Assembly: GCA_030620925.1 (NCBI GenBank)
Contig: JAUXIQ010000108.1
Location: 1 to 6,847, forward strand
Source: JAUXIQ01 sp030620925 [NCBI: Nitrospinota bacterium]
GTDB taxonomy: Bacteria; JAUXIQ01
Length of the DNA: 6,847 bases
Reading direction: 5' to 3'
The notes beneath the pieces were generated by a model. The model was not told the origin of the DNA, did not search any database, and worked only from the letters and a program-made list of their open reading frames with translations. Shown piece by piece: positions 1-6,566 of this stretch (position 1 is the stretch's first letter; each line of letters opens with the position of its first letter). The position numbers were made by a program, and so were the translations under genes.

Positions 1-1
1 A

Positions 2-235
2 ACAGGAACAGAGCGGGGGAACAATAATTTCGTGCAGTGTGATTTGATCAAGCTCCCGTTTAAAGGTAAGACTTTCCGGGCGGCGTTTAATTAGAGGTTC
101 ATGCAGCACCTGGAACCGGTGGAAAGGGTAGCTACGTTGAGGGACCTGTAGGGGGTTTCCGAGAAACTAGTGGTCTGCTACTATCACGAGTATACGTTTA
201 AAACCATGAGCGGGCTTCTGCGATGGAGAGGGTAA
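2..235 (+). pseudogene. Class I SAM-dependent methyltransferase remnant, C-terminal part, two in-frame TAG stops
   Basis: No intact ORF exists here, but one plus-strand frame (codons starting at base 2) reads as protein-like sequence across two TAG codons (92-94 and 149-151) to a TAA at 233-235. The stretch VQCDLIKLPFKGKTF, then RFMQHLEPVERVATLRDL, then LVVCYYHEYTFKTM resembles the second half of the class I SAM methyltransferase fold: the 'D..xLPF.d.sFD' segment before strand 4, the 'R..HH' helix and the next strand. The usual Asp after the Phe is replaced by Arg. The SAM-binding glycine motif would lie left of the window. Family members I recall run several tens of residues past this TAA, so the C-terminus also looks cut. 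No frameshift is seen, only substitutions, suggesting fairly recent decay. The family call is from pattern recognition only. Recoding of TAG is discussed in the findings and judged less likely. Confidence 0.55.
225..232 (+). promoter_or_regulatory. Ribosome binding site for the heptosyltransferase gene
   Basis: GGAGAGGG lies 12 bases before the ATG at 245 and inside the last codons of the decayed methyltransferase frame. It supports the ATG at 245 as start and suggests the two were once translated in tandem. Confidence 0.55.
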
Positions 236-244
236 AGTCCATAT

Positions 245-1321
245 ATGAAACCGGACCTGCTGGACGATATACAAAGAATATTGGTGGTCAAAATGAGCTC
301 CATCGGGGACGTAGTGCACAGCCTTCCCCTGCTGGACGCTCTTAAACAGCGCTTCCCCTCTTCCTTCATAGGCTGGGTGGTGGACAGGCGCTGCAAGGAT
401 ATTTTAGAAAATAACCCGCTCATTGACCGGTTGTTTATTTTTGAGCGCGAGAGATGGGGAGGCCGTAAAAAGGCCGTCACCACTCCCTTTGAGATGGCCG
501 GGTTGATGGGCTCTATAAGAAAACACAAGTTTCAACTCGCTCTGGACCCGCAGGGGCTGTTCCGGAGCGGGTTCATAACATACTTTTCCGGCGCTCGCAT
601 CCGTATGGGCTTCTCCAACGCCCGGGAGATGAGTACGCTCTTTTACAATGTAAAGGTGGATGTGCCCGAAGAGATTAAGCTCCACGCCGTGGACAGGTAT
701 ATGCTCATGGGAAGGAAGCTGGGCATCGAGACTTCCCGCAGAGTATTCACCATCGAGACCCCTCAACACAGTATGGAAAGGGTGGATTCGCTGCTGGCCG
801 CCAACGGCATTCGGCCTTACCACAGGCTGGTCCTGGTGAACCCCTGGGCGAGGTGGGAGTCCAAGCGATGGCCGGTGGAGAAATTCGCCCTGCTTGCCGA
901 TATGCTGAATTGTGAGGCGGATACCAGGATGATAGTCGTCGGGGGCAGGTCGGACCTGGAGGGATTTATAACCATAGCCTCGTTGATGAAGACCAAAGCT
1001 GTCTCTCTGGTGGGCATGACTTCCCTCACAGAACTTGCTTATCTTATGAAGCGAGCCGAAATATTGGTAACCAACGACTCAGGGCCGATGCATATTGCCG
1101 CTGCGATGGGTACGCCGGTGGTAGCCGTTTTCGGCCCTACCGACCCTTCCCTCTGTGGGCCCTACGGAGAGGTCCACGAGGTGGTAAAAAAAGAGCTGCC
1201 CTGTTCTTGCTGTTACCAGGTCGTCTGCCCCATCGAGCACAGGTGCATGGAGACCATCAGCGTTGATGAGGTGATGGGGCGGGTTAAGAGTAAGCTCGAT
1301 GCCAGGGATAGGAGTTCCTGA
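245..1321 (+). CDS. Glycosyltransferase family 9 protein, LPS heptosyltransferase-like
   Basis: Probably transfers heptose from ADP-heptose to the LPS inner core at the cytoplasmic face of the inner membrane (WaaC/WaaF/RfaQ family, GT-B fold). The 358 residues match the usual family length. Residues 11-38 form the N-terminal Rossmann start with [11 protein letters not shown]; Asp22 corresponds to the catalytic Asp of E. coli Waa[13 protein letters not shown] (199-210) carries the conserved basic donor-binding segment, and [20 protein letters not shown] (277-296) is the ADP-heptose-binding signature, followed by GPTDP. The C-terminus has a Cys-rich stretch (Cys304, 320, 322, 323, 328, 334) ending HRCM. 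The ATG at 245 is preceded by GGAGAGGG. The gene starts 9 bp after the methyltransferase remnant and ends 49 bp before the zinc-ribbon gene, so it is likely one operon. Family is secure; which heptose position is modified (I, II, III or another) cannot be told. hldE on the other strand would supply its donor. Confidence 0.9.
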   Translation: MKPDLLDDIQRILVVKMSSIGDVVHSLPLLDALKQRFPSSFIGWVVDRRCKDILENNPLIDRLFIFERERWGGRKKAVTTPFEMAGLMGSIRKHKFQLALDPQGLFRSGFITYFSGARIRMGFSNAREMSTLFYNVKVDVPEEIKLHAVDRYMLMGRKLGIETSRRVFTIETPQHSMERVDSLLAANGIRPYHRLVLVNPWARWESKRWPVEKFALLADMLNCEADTRMIVVGGRSDLEGFITIASLMKTKAVSLVGMTSLTELAYLMKRAEILVTNDSGPMHIAAAMGTPVVAVFGPTDPSLCGPYGEVHEVVKKELPCSCCYQVVCPIEHRCMETISVDEVMGRVKSKLDARDRSS

Positions 1322-1353
1322 CAGATTTGATGGTAAACGCGTTTCGGCAAACA

Positions 1354-1359
1354 GGGAGG
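1354..1359 (+). promoter_or_regulatory. Ribosome binding site that fixes the zinc-ribbon gene start
   Basis: GGGAGG stands 11 bases before the ATG at 1371. It favours this start over the in-frame ATG at 1299, which would overlap the preceding gene by 23 bases and add 24 residues unlike the family. Confidence 0.6.
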
Positions 1360-1370
1360 TTTTGAGAAAC

Positions 1371-1562
1371 ATGCCAATTTCCAAAGAGTTGCTTGAGATA
1401 CTGGCCTGCCCCAAGTGCAAGGGAGACCTGGTCTACGACGAAAAAAAGGATACTTTGACCTGTCACGCCTGCAAGCTGGTATACCTTATCAAGGACGACA
1501 TTCCAGTGATGCTCATAGATGAGGCAATACCCCTGGAACGGTATGAGAAGGGTGATGCGTAA
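1371..1562 (+). CDS. Trm112 / UPF0434 (YcaR-like) zinc-ribbon protein
   Basis: A 63-residue protein beginning [20 protein letters not shown], the typical opening of the UPF0434/Trm112 family, whose bacterial members are about 60 residues. Two cysteine pairs, CPKC (residues 13-16) and CHAC (31-34), would bind one zinc ion. The segment IKDDIPVML (40-48) matches the conserved 'I.DGIPVML' end of the domain. In eukaryotes and archaea Trm112 activates methyltransferases; the bacterial role is not established. In E. coli the homologue ycaR sits with msbA, lpxK and kdsB, so its place here just before an msbA-like gene repeats an old association with LPS genes. Given that Trm112 partners are methyltransferases, the nearby methyltransferase remnant is suggestive but no more than that. 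Confidence 0.9.
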   Translation: MPISKELLEILACPKCKGDLVYDEKKDTLTCHACKLVYLIKDDIPVMLIDEAIPLERYEKGDA

Positions 1563-1664
1563 TCCCCTCTATGACGGCCTTCAATGCGGAATAAAGATTC
1601 CCCAGCCTACTCTTTTTCCGGGTAGAACATACTCTGGCCTGCCATTCTCGGCCGAAATTTGTTT

Positions 1665-1668
1665 GGAG
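1665..1668 (+). promoter_or_regulatory. Ribosome binding site supporting TTG start at 1680
   Basis: GGAG is followed by 11 mostly A bases and then TTG at 1680. Nothing resembling a Shine-Dalgarno sequence precedes the alternative TTG at 1659, and none precedes the first in-frame ATG at 1731. Confidence 0.45.
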
Positions 1669-1679
1669 ATGTAAAAAAA

Positions 1680-3443
1680 TTGCACTTATATCTTAAAATA
1701 CTTCAGCATGTAAAACCCTACTGGAAATACATGACCATAGCGATGGTGTGCATGGCCGTGATATCGGCTATGGAAGGCGGCAAGGCGCTCGTTGTCAAGC
1801 CTGTCCTGGATGAGATTTTCATAAACAAAAACAATACCTGGTGGGGGGTTAACCCCCTCTATATCCTCCCCATCCTGGTAGTCGGTATCTTTATAGTTCA
1901 GGGGGCGTTCCGCTACGCATCCGGCTACCTGATGAGCTATATCGGCCATAAGGTTGTGATGGATATTCGCAACCTGCTCTATAAACATCTGCAATCACTC
2001 TCCCTGAAATTTTACAAAAGTAACCCTACGGGCACGCTCATGTCTCGCATGACCAACGACGTGTTCCTCGTGCAGTACTCCGTTTCCAACCTCCTGGGTG
2101 AGATTATAAAAGAGGCCCTGGTTATAGTCGTCCTGCTGGGGGTGCTTTTTTATCGGGATTGGAAAATGGCCCTCATCTCCATATTGATTCTGCCCGCCGC
2201 TATAGTTTTCCTGGCCAAGCTGGGGGGAAAGCTGAGAACGCTCAGCAAGCGGGGCCAGGAGAGAATGGCGGATATGAACGATATCCTCCAGGAAACCATC
2301 ACCGGCGTGAGGATAGTCAAAGCCTTCAACATGGAAGACCGGGAGACGGAACGCTTTGCGGGGCGCAACACCAACTATTTCAAGGTGATGATGCGAGGTG
2401 TCAAATATGATCTGATGGCGTCTCCTCTCATGGAAGTCGTGGGTTCCATAGGTGTGGCCATAATAATTTTCTTCGGTGGAATGAAGGTCTACAACGGAGT
2501 CATGACCACCGGCGATTTCTTTTCCTTTCTCACCGCGCTGCTGCTGCTCTACTCTCCGGTGAGGCGCCTGAGCAGCATCAACAATCGCGTTCAGCAGGCC
2601 ATGGGGGCTGGGGAGCGCGTCTATGAATTGCTTGAAGAGGAGCCGGATATCACCGACGCGCCGGATGCGGTGTCCACCAAGCCCTTTAACAGTGAGATAA
2701 GATTCAGAAACGTCTGCTTTCAATACGATTCGGAGCCTGTTCTTGAGGACATCGATCTAGAGGTTCCCAGGGGCAGGATGGTGGCCATCGTGGGTCTCAG
2801 CGGGGCCGGAAAATCCACACTCGTCGATCTCATTCCCCGTTTCTATGACGTGGACCAAGGAGCTATAGAATTCGACGGGGTGGATATTCGCCGGCTCACC
2901 ATGAGCAGCCTCAGGGCGCAGATAGGCATCGTCTCCCAGGACATTTTTCTTTTCAACGACACCGTCGCTAATAACATCGCCTACGGCAAACCCCGCGCTT
3001 CGGAGGATGAAATCATCTCTGCGGCCAATGCGGCTTACGCACACCAGTTCATCATGGAGATGCCGGAGAACTATAGTACCGTAATCCAGGAACGAGGCAC
3101 CAGGCTCTCCGTCGGACAGCGGCAGCGCATAGCCATAGCCCGGGCCCTCCTTAAAGACCCCCCCATACTGATACTCGATGAGGCCACCTCATCACTGGAC
3201 TCCGAATCGGAGATGATGGTGCAGCAGGCGCTGCAAAACCTGATGCGCGACCGCACTACTTTCGTCATCGCCCACCGCTTATCCACCATTCTTAACGCCC
3301 ACCAGATAATAGTCCTGGATAACGGTAGGATTACGGAGTCGGGGACTCATCAGGAACTGCTGGCAAAAGGCGGCATCTACAGCAGACTGTACAAAACACA
3401 GTTCTTCCAGGGCAACGAAGAAACCACCCCGATACGAAATTAG
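1680..3443 (+). CDS. msbA: Lipid A export ABC transporter, MsbA-like (fused permease and ATPase)
   Basis: Likely homodimeric inner-membrane flippase moving lipid A-core to the periplasmic leaflet. With the TTG start at 1680 it has 587 residues, the usual MsbA size. The start HLYLKILQHVKPYWKY fits the family opening 'LYLRLLRYVKPYW'; the TTG at 1659 would add 7 residues. Residues 1-310 form the six-helix exporter domain, with hydrophobic segments near 17-35, 60-80, 145-180 and 245-295. The ATPase domain follows: Walker A GLSGAGKST (372-380), Q-loop Gln420, ABC signature LSVGQ (476-480, canonical LSGGQ), Walker B ILILDE (496-501), D-loop SSLD (504-507) and switch His532. All catalytic residues are present. 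The gene lies 117 bp after the zinc-ribbon gene and is the last of the plus-strand set, ending in TAG. A role in exporting another lipid or peptide is possible, but the LPS context favours MsbA. Confidence 0.87.
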   Translation: MHLYLKILQHVKPYWKYMTIAMVCMAVISAMEGGKALVVKPVLDEIFINKNNTWWGVNPLYILPILVVGIFIVQGAFRYASGYLMSYIGHKVVMDIRNLLYKHLQSLSLKFYKSNPTGTLMSRMTNDVFLVQYSVSNLLGEIIKEALVIVVLLGVLFYRDWKMALISILILPAAIVFLAKLGGKLRTLSKRGQERMADMNDILQETITGVRIVKAFNMEDRETERFAGRNTNYFKVMMRGVKYDLMASPLMEVVGSIGVAIIIFFGGMKVYNGVMTTGDFFSFLTALLLLYSPVRRLSSINNRVQQAMGAGERVYELLEEEPDITDAPDAVSTKPFNSEIRFRNVCFQYDSEPVLEDIDLEVPRGRMVAIVGLSGAGKSTLVDLIPRFYDVDQGAIEFDGVDIRRLTMSSLRAQIGIVSQDIFLFNDTVANNIAYGKPRASEDEIISAANAAYAHQFIMEMPENYSTVIQERGTRLSVGQRQRIAIARALLKDPPILILDEATSSLDSESEMMVQQALQNLMRDRTTFVIAHRLSTILNAHQIIVLDNGRITESGTHQELLAKGGIYSRLYKTQFFQGNEETTPIRN

Positions 3444-3581
3444 CGGCTTGTAAGCTTGAGGGGCTCTGTTCGTCAAAATCTCGCCACGTGTGGGTTAAAC
3501 TCCCACGAAAATCTCCCTGCTATTTGTCGCGCCTGGAAGGCGCTCCTGCAAAAAGACGGAAACGCCGCCCACAGGGTAGGA

Positions 3582-3596
3582 GCGGCATCTTGCCGC
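3582..3596. repeat. Short palindrome (6-bp arms)
   Basis: GCGGCA and TGCCGC flank a 3-base loop, preceded by GTAGGA. It is the first strong hairpin after the msbA stop but has no T tract directly behind it, so it is a poor intrinsic terminator. Confidence 0.45.
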
Positions 3597-3659
3597 GGTT
3601 AATTCTTTATGTTTATCCACGCTGAATCTCTCGCCCAATAATAAAGATCAGGTGTTGAT

Positions 3660-3681
3660 GGGCAACCACAGAGGGTTGCCC
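3660..3681. repeat. REP-like palindrome (8-bp arms)
   Basis: GGGCAACC and GGTTGCCC are perfect inverted arms around a 6-base loop, followed by CCTACA. The form 'GGGCAACC...GGTTGCCCCTACA' is typical of dispersed palindromes in metagenomic and deltaproteobacterial genomes; that comparison is from memory. Confidence 0.55.
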
Positions 3682-3703
3682 CTACATGGTCTGCGGAGGC
3701 GCT

Positions 3704-3738
3704 CCTGCACTTTGGAACGAGGGGTTTGCAAGTGCAGG
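3704..3738. repeat. Inverted repeat (9-bp arms)
   Basis: CCTGCACTT (3704-3712) and AAGTGCAGG (3730-3738) are perfect inverted arms around 17 bases. The left arm overlaps the second copy of the AGGCGCTCCTGCA word. Confidence 0.45.
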
Positions 3739-3741
3739 CGA

Positions 3742-3770
3742 GATTCTTCGCTTCGCTCAGAATGACAGGG
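3742..3770. repeat. Dispersed-repeat word with ATTCT/AGAAT arms
   Basis: GATTCTTCGCTTCGCTCAG followed by AATGACAGGG is a word that recurs in many environmental bacterial genomes (recollection, not searched). Its TCAGAATGACA part recurs at 3904-3914, supporting a repeated-element origin. Confidence 0.45.
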
Positions 3771-3819
3771 TGCGGGGTGCCTCCATTGACGATTCAGGGT
3801 TTCACAGGTTACTAGAGTC

Positions 3820-3851
3820 TCCCTCCCTTAAAGGGAGGGAATAAGGGAGGG
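3820..3851. repeat. Palindrome plus third arm copy (CCCTCCCTT / AAGGGAGGG)
   Basis: TCCCTCCCTT (3820-3829) and AAGGGAGGGA (3831-3840) form a 10-bp perfect inverted repeat around one base. A second copy of AAGGGAGGG follows at 3843-3851, so either right-hand copy could pair with the left arm. Confidence 0.55.
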
Positions 3852-3855
3852 TGAT

Positions 3856-3881
3856 TAAGGGCGACCGACCGGTCGCCCTTA
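3856..3881. repeat. Strong palindrome (11-bp arms, 4-base loop)
   Basis: TAAGGGCGACC (3856-3866) and GGTCGCCCTTA (3871-3881) pair perfectly around GACC. It is the strongest hairpin in the intergenic region and could slow RNA polymerase or protect RNA ends from either side, but no T tract follows. Confidence 0.6.
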
Positions 3882-3927
3882 CATATCTCACGGAAATCAG
3901 GATTCAGAATGACACGATGGTGCGTAG

Positions 3928-3949
3928 GGGCGGGTCCCTGTGCCTGCCC
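3928..3949. repeat. Short palindrome (7-bp arms with one wobble)
   Basis: GGGCGGG (3928-3934) and CCTGCCC (3943-3949) pair with one G-T wobble. The preceding GTAGG matches the edge words of the other palindromes in this gap. Confidence 0.4.
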
Positions 3950-4077
3950 AAATAATATAAATACCGTTGAGAAGAGAACATTTCAGGAAAGCGGTTTTAT
4001 GGTCATTGCGGGTCCGGCGTTCCACCGGGTGCTCCTATTAACTCAGCAGGGTATAGGGCTTACCAGTTTGATAGGGG

Positions 4078-5019
4078 TCAGAGCCGGGAAGTGAGCAGGT
4101 GGTAGAAAAGGGGGAGCATGATTTCGTGGTGTCCGATGAAGCTGTACCCCCTGCCGCTGTCGGCCGTGGGCCTCTGCACCACGTTCCGCTGCGGGCGATA
4201 GTGCTGGACCATGTCCATGTTAACGGTGACGAAATCCTCTACGCTGTGCCCCAGGTTTCTGGCCAGGGTGAGCGCTTTGAGGAAAATCTCCGGCAGAACC
4301 ACGGCGGAGCCTATGTTGAAATAGCATCCTCCGTCGCCCAGTTCTGTGAGCAGCGAGGCCAGCAGCCTGAAATCCCAATGGGTGGCGCTTCCCAGCAGAG
4401 CGGGGTCTGTGGAAGGGTGCATGTGAGTGGTGTCCGTGCCCAGGGCCACGTGGACGGTTACGGGGACTCCCGTGCGATGGCCGCAGGCCATGATGCTCTG
4501 TTTTTCGTGGGGCAGACTCCGCAGGTGGATATCCTGTCCCAGGGCGGCGCCCATGCCCGTTTCGTCAGACAAATAGGTGGAGAGGGCTTCGTTCATCATG
4601 GAGGCCGTCTCCTCCACCATGCCGAATGTCCCCCTTCCCAGGCCCTCCTCAACTATCTCCGAGGTCTCCCCTGCCAGTGCTATCTCGTAGTCGTGTATGG
4701 CTCCTGAGCCGTTGAGGGCCACCGCCGTAACTGTCCCTTTCTCCATGAGGTCTATGATCAGGGGGCTGAGGCCGCATTTAATGACGTGCGCTCCGAAAGC
4801 GAAGACCACGGGCTTGCCCCTTCTTTTCGCCTCCAGCACGTGATTGACCACATCCAGCAGCTCGCCGCCTTTGAGCAGGCGGGGGATGAGCGTTTCCAGG
4901 CGACCTCCGCTCAGGTATTCTTCGGGCCTGACGAAATCATCCACGCTCACCTTGTGTTTCGTGTCTTTGATGGAATAGGTCTTTACTCCGGACAAATCTA
5001 TGGGCTTTTTTTTATCCAT
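4078..5019 (-). CDS. Uncharacterised protein, deoxyhypusine synthase-like, catalytic lysine apparently absent
   Basis: A 313-residue soluble protein, no signal peptide or membrane helix. I cannot assign a reaction. Its layout follows deoxyhypusine synthase (DHS, NAD- and spermidine-dependent): FGAHVIKCGLSPLIIDLM (75-92) and NGSGAIHDYEIAL (103-115) match the N-terminal NAD-fold region with its 'G.xxD' loop; TFGMVEETASMMNEAL (131-146) sits where DHS has its 'FEEW..P.LD' helix; GVPVTVHVALGTD (184-196) aligns with 'IPVFSPALTDG'; and GSAVVLPEIFLKAL (237-250) with the 'GGGVVKHHI' segment. Where DHS has 'EAVSWGK' with its active-site lysine, this protein reads DSGRGYSFIGHHE (287-299), with no lysine. 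The alignment is by eye. A His-rich stretch HMHP lies at 199-202. The ATG at 5019 follows AAAGG by 3 bases, a short spacing. The gene starts 16 bp after the hldE stop, so it is almost surely co-transcribed with hldE. Existence as a gene is near certain; function is open. Confidence 0.82.
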   Translation of the reverse strand: MDKKKPIDLSGVKTYSIKDTKHKVSVDDFVRPEEYLSGGRLETLIPRLLKGGELLDVVNHVLEAKRRGKPVVFAFGAHVIKCGLSPLIIDLMEKGTVTAVALNGSGAIHDYEIALAGETSEIVEEGLGRGTFGMVEETASMMNEALSTYLSDETGMGAALGQDIHLRSLPHEKQSIMACGHRTGVPVTVHVALGTDTTHMHPSTDPALLGSATHWDFRLLASLLTELGDGGCYFNIGSAVVLPEIFLKALTLARNLGHSVEDFVTVNMDMVQHYRPQRNVVQRPTADSGRGYSFIGHHEIMLPLFYHLLTSRL

Positions 5020-5035
5020 TATCCTTTCAAATTTT

Positions 5036-6520
5036 TCATCTGTTTTTTTCGACCACGCTTTTGAGATACCTGGTGGAGGATTTATCCTTGACCAGGGGGA
5101 TCAATTTAACTTCCCCTCCGTAACTTTCCACGAGCTCCTTGCCCACCACTTCCTCCGGCTTGTAATCGCCGCCTTTAACCAGGTAATCGGGTCTTATTTC
5201 GCTGATCAGATTTTCAGGGGTGTCTTCCTGGAAGATTATCACGTAATCGACGGCTTCAAGCGCCCCCAGGATATATGCTCTATCCTCCTGGGTAACCGAT
5301 GGTCTGTTTTCGCCTTTGAGCTTTCTCACCGAGGAGTCCGAATTGAGCGCCACTATCAGGACGTCCCCCAGGCCGGCTGCGTTCTCCAGCAGTCTGATAT
5401 GCCCCTTATGGATGGGATCGAAACAGCCGTTGGTGAACACGATTTTTCTTTCCGGGCGGCGCACTCTTTTCAGCTCCTCTTGAAGATGCCCCAGCTCGAC
5501 TACCTTGCTGCCCGCAGTCCTTTCCCTGTTTTGAAAATAGTGCAATATTTCTTCCCTGGCGACCACCGAGGTCCCCAGTTTGCCCACCACGATGCCACCG
5601 GCGGCGTTCGCCGCGGCGGCGGCATCGCCAATAGCCAGCCCCCCGAAGAGGGCCATGCCGAAGACGCTGACCACGGTGTCTCCCGCACCGGTGACGTCGT
5701 AAACTTCTCTGGCCTCGGCGCCTATCCGCTCCGCTCCGCCGTCATCCGTTACCAGGGTAATGCCACGTTCTCCTCTGGTCACCATTACCGACTGGCTATT
5801 CAATCTGGCCATCAGATCACGCGCCGCGGTTTCCAATTCTTCATCGCTGTTTATGCTCCGCTCCGTGGCCTGGGAAAGTTCTTTTTCGTTGGGGGTTATG
5901 GAGTAGCAGCCGGAGTATTTGGCGTAGTCGTCGCTTTTGTCGCCTTTGGGGTCCACCACCACCGGCACTTTATGAAGTTTGGCCTGAAGCATGAGCTCCT
6001 TCATAAGCGAAAAGCTAAGTACCCCCTTGGTGTAGTCGGCGCAGATGATCCCGTCCACCACGGACACTGCTTCTCCCAGATGGCGGGAGAGCTTCCCGAA
6101 GGTATCATCAGGCAGCGTGTTTTTTTTCTCCCGGTCGATGCGGATGACCTGCTGACTACTGGCGATTATCCTGGTCTTGTGGGTTGTGGGTCTTTCCTGG
6201 CAAGTAACCAGCGCATCTGTATTCACCTTTTCTTCATCTAAGAGTTCTCTCAGTTTGTCCCCTTCGGAGTCATTACCCGCTGTCCCCATGAGGTGGACTT
6301 CGCAGCCCAGGGCGGTCAGGTTGCAGGCCACGTTTGCTGCGCCGCCAAGGGCGTATTCCGGTTCGCCGTTCCAGTTAAGCACCTGGACGGGCGCTTCCGG
6401 GGAAATCCTGTCCACCGTTCCCCGGACGTAGGTATCCAGCATGACGTCCCCGACGACCAGGACTCTTACCGGCTGTTCGGCGGGATTACTAGAAAAGAAG
6501 TCCTTGATGCGTTCCCACAA
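5036..6520 (-). CDS. hldE: Bifunctional D-glycero-beta-D-manno-heptose-7-phosphate kinase / heptose-1-phosphate adenylyltransferase
   Basis: Makes ADP-heptose in the cytosol: the N-terminal domain phosphorylates heptose-7-phosphate at C1, and the C-terminal domain adds AMP from ATP after a separate phosphatase (GmhB, not in the window) acts. The 494 residues are close to E. coli HldE (477). Kinase domain, about 18-330: VGDVMLDTYV (23-32), PfkB motif GGAANVACN (59-67) and DVTGAGDTVVS (275-285) with catalytic Asp281. Adenylyltransferase domain, about 358-490: TNGCFDPIHKGH (363-374, the HxGH nucleotide site), LKGENRP (401-407) and LVKGGDYKPEE (447-457). Both active sites look intact. The start is TTG at 6520, since GGGAG lies 9 bases upstream and no ATG fits. 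A 190-bp gap upstream holds a candidate promoter and leader. The DHS-like gene follows 16 bp downstream. Its product feeds the GT9 enzyme on the opposite strand. Confidence 0.96.
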   Translation of the reverse strand: MWERIKDFFSSNPAEQPVRVLVVGDVMLDTYVRGTVDRISPEAPVQVLNWNGEPEYALGGAANVACNLTALGCEVHLMGTAGNDSEGDKLRELLDEEKVNTDALVTCQERPTTHKTRIIASSQQVIRIDREKKNTLPDDTFGKLSRHLGEAVSVVDGIICADYTKGVLSFSLMKELMLQAKLHKVPVVVDPKGDKSDDYAKYSGCYSITPNEKELSQATERSINSDEELETAARDLMARLNSQSVMVTRGERGITLVTDDGGAERIGAEAREVYDVTGAGDTVVSVFGMALFGGLAIGDAAAAANAAGGIVVGKLGTSVVAREEILHYFQNRERTAGSKVVELGHLQEELKRVRRPERKIVFTNGCFDPIHKGHIRLLENAAGLGDVLIVALNSDSSVRKLKGENRPSVTQEDRAYILGALEAVDYVIIFQEDTPENLISEIRPDYLVKGGDYKPEEVVGKELVESYGGEVKLIPLVKDKSSTRYLKSVVEKNR

Positions 6521-6529
6521 TTTCCGATT

Positions 6530-6534
6530 CTCCC
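6530..6534 (-). promoter_or_regulatory. Ribosome binding site for hldE (TTG start)
   Basis: On the minus strand GGGAG is followed by 9 bases and then TTG at 6520. An in-frame stop lies only about 40 bases upstream and no ATG intervenes, so the TTG is the best start. Confidence 0.65.
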
Positions 6535-6566
6535 GATTAATTTGAGGCAGCCTTTACCGCGTACAT

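Larger units (their letters stand above)
3444..4077. other. Convergent intergenic region of mixed palindromic repeats, no credible gene
   Basis: These 634 bases separate the ends of two convergent genes. Short open frames run through repeats and have no family-like sequence or ribosome site. The region contains at least six separate hairpin-forming words and two short repeated words: AGGCGCTCCTGCA at 3538-3550 and 3697-3709, and TCAGAATGACA at 3757-3767 and 3904-3914. This looks like stacked remnants of dispersed REP/MITE-like elements. A factor-independent terminator with a clear T tract was not found for either flanking gene. From about 3950 to 4077 nothing stands out. Confidence 0.6.

Noticed and set aside
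1995-2723. Long minus-strand open frame (242 codons) opposite the msbA-like gene
   Set aside because: His-rich, low-sense translation antisense to a clear ABC exporter.
3660-3881. CRISPR-like array
   Set aside because: The palindromes differ from one another in sequence and spacing; there is no repeated unit with regular spacers.
3909-4094. 61-residue plus-strand open frame in the intergenic region
   Set aside because: It begins inside a repeat word, runs through a palindrome, overlaps the end of the minus-strand gene, and has no ribosome site or family-like sequence.
5000-6241. Long plus-strand open frame (413 codons) opposite hldE
   Set aside because: It is the antisense shadow of hldE, whose protein has both complete catalytic domains; the plus-strand translation has no recognisable motif.
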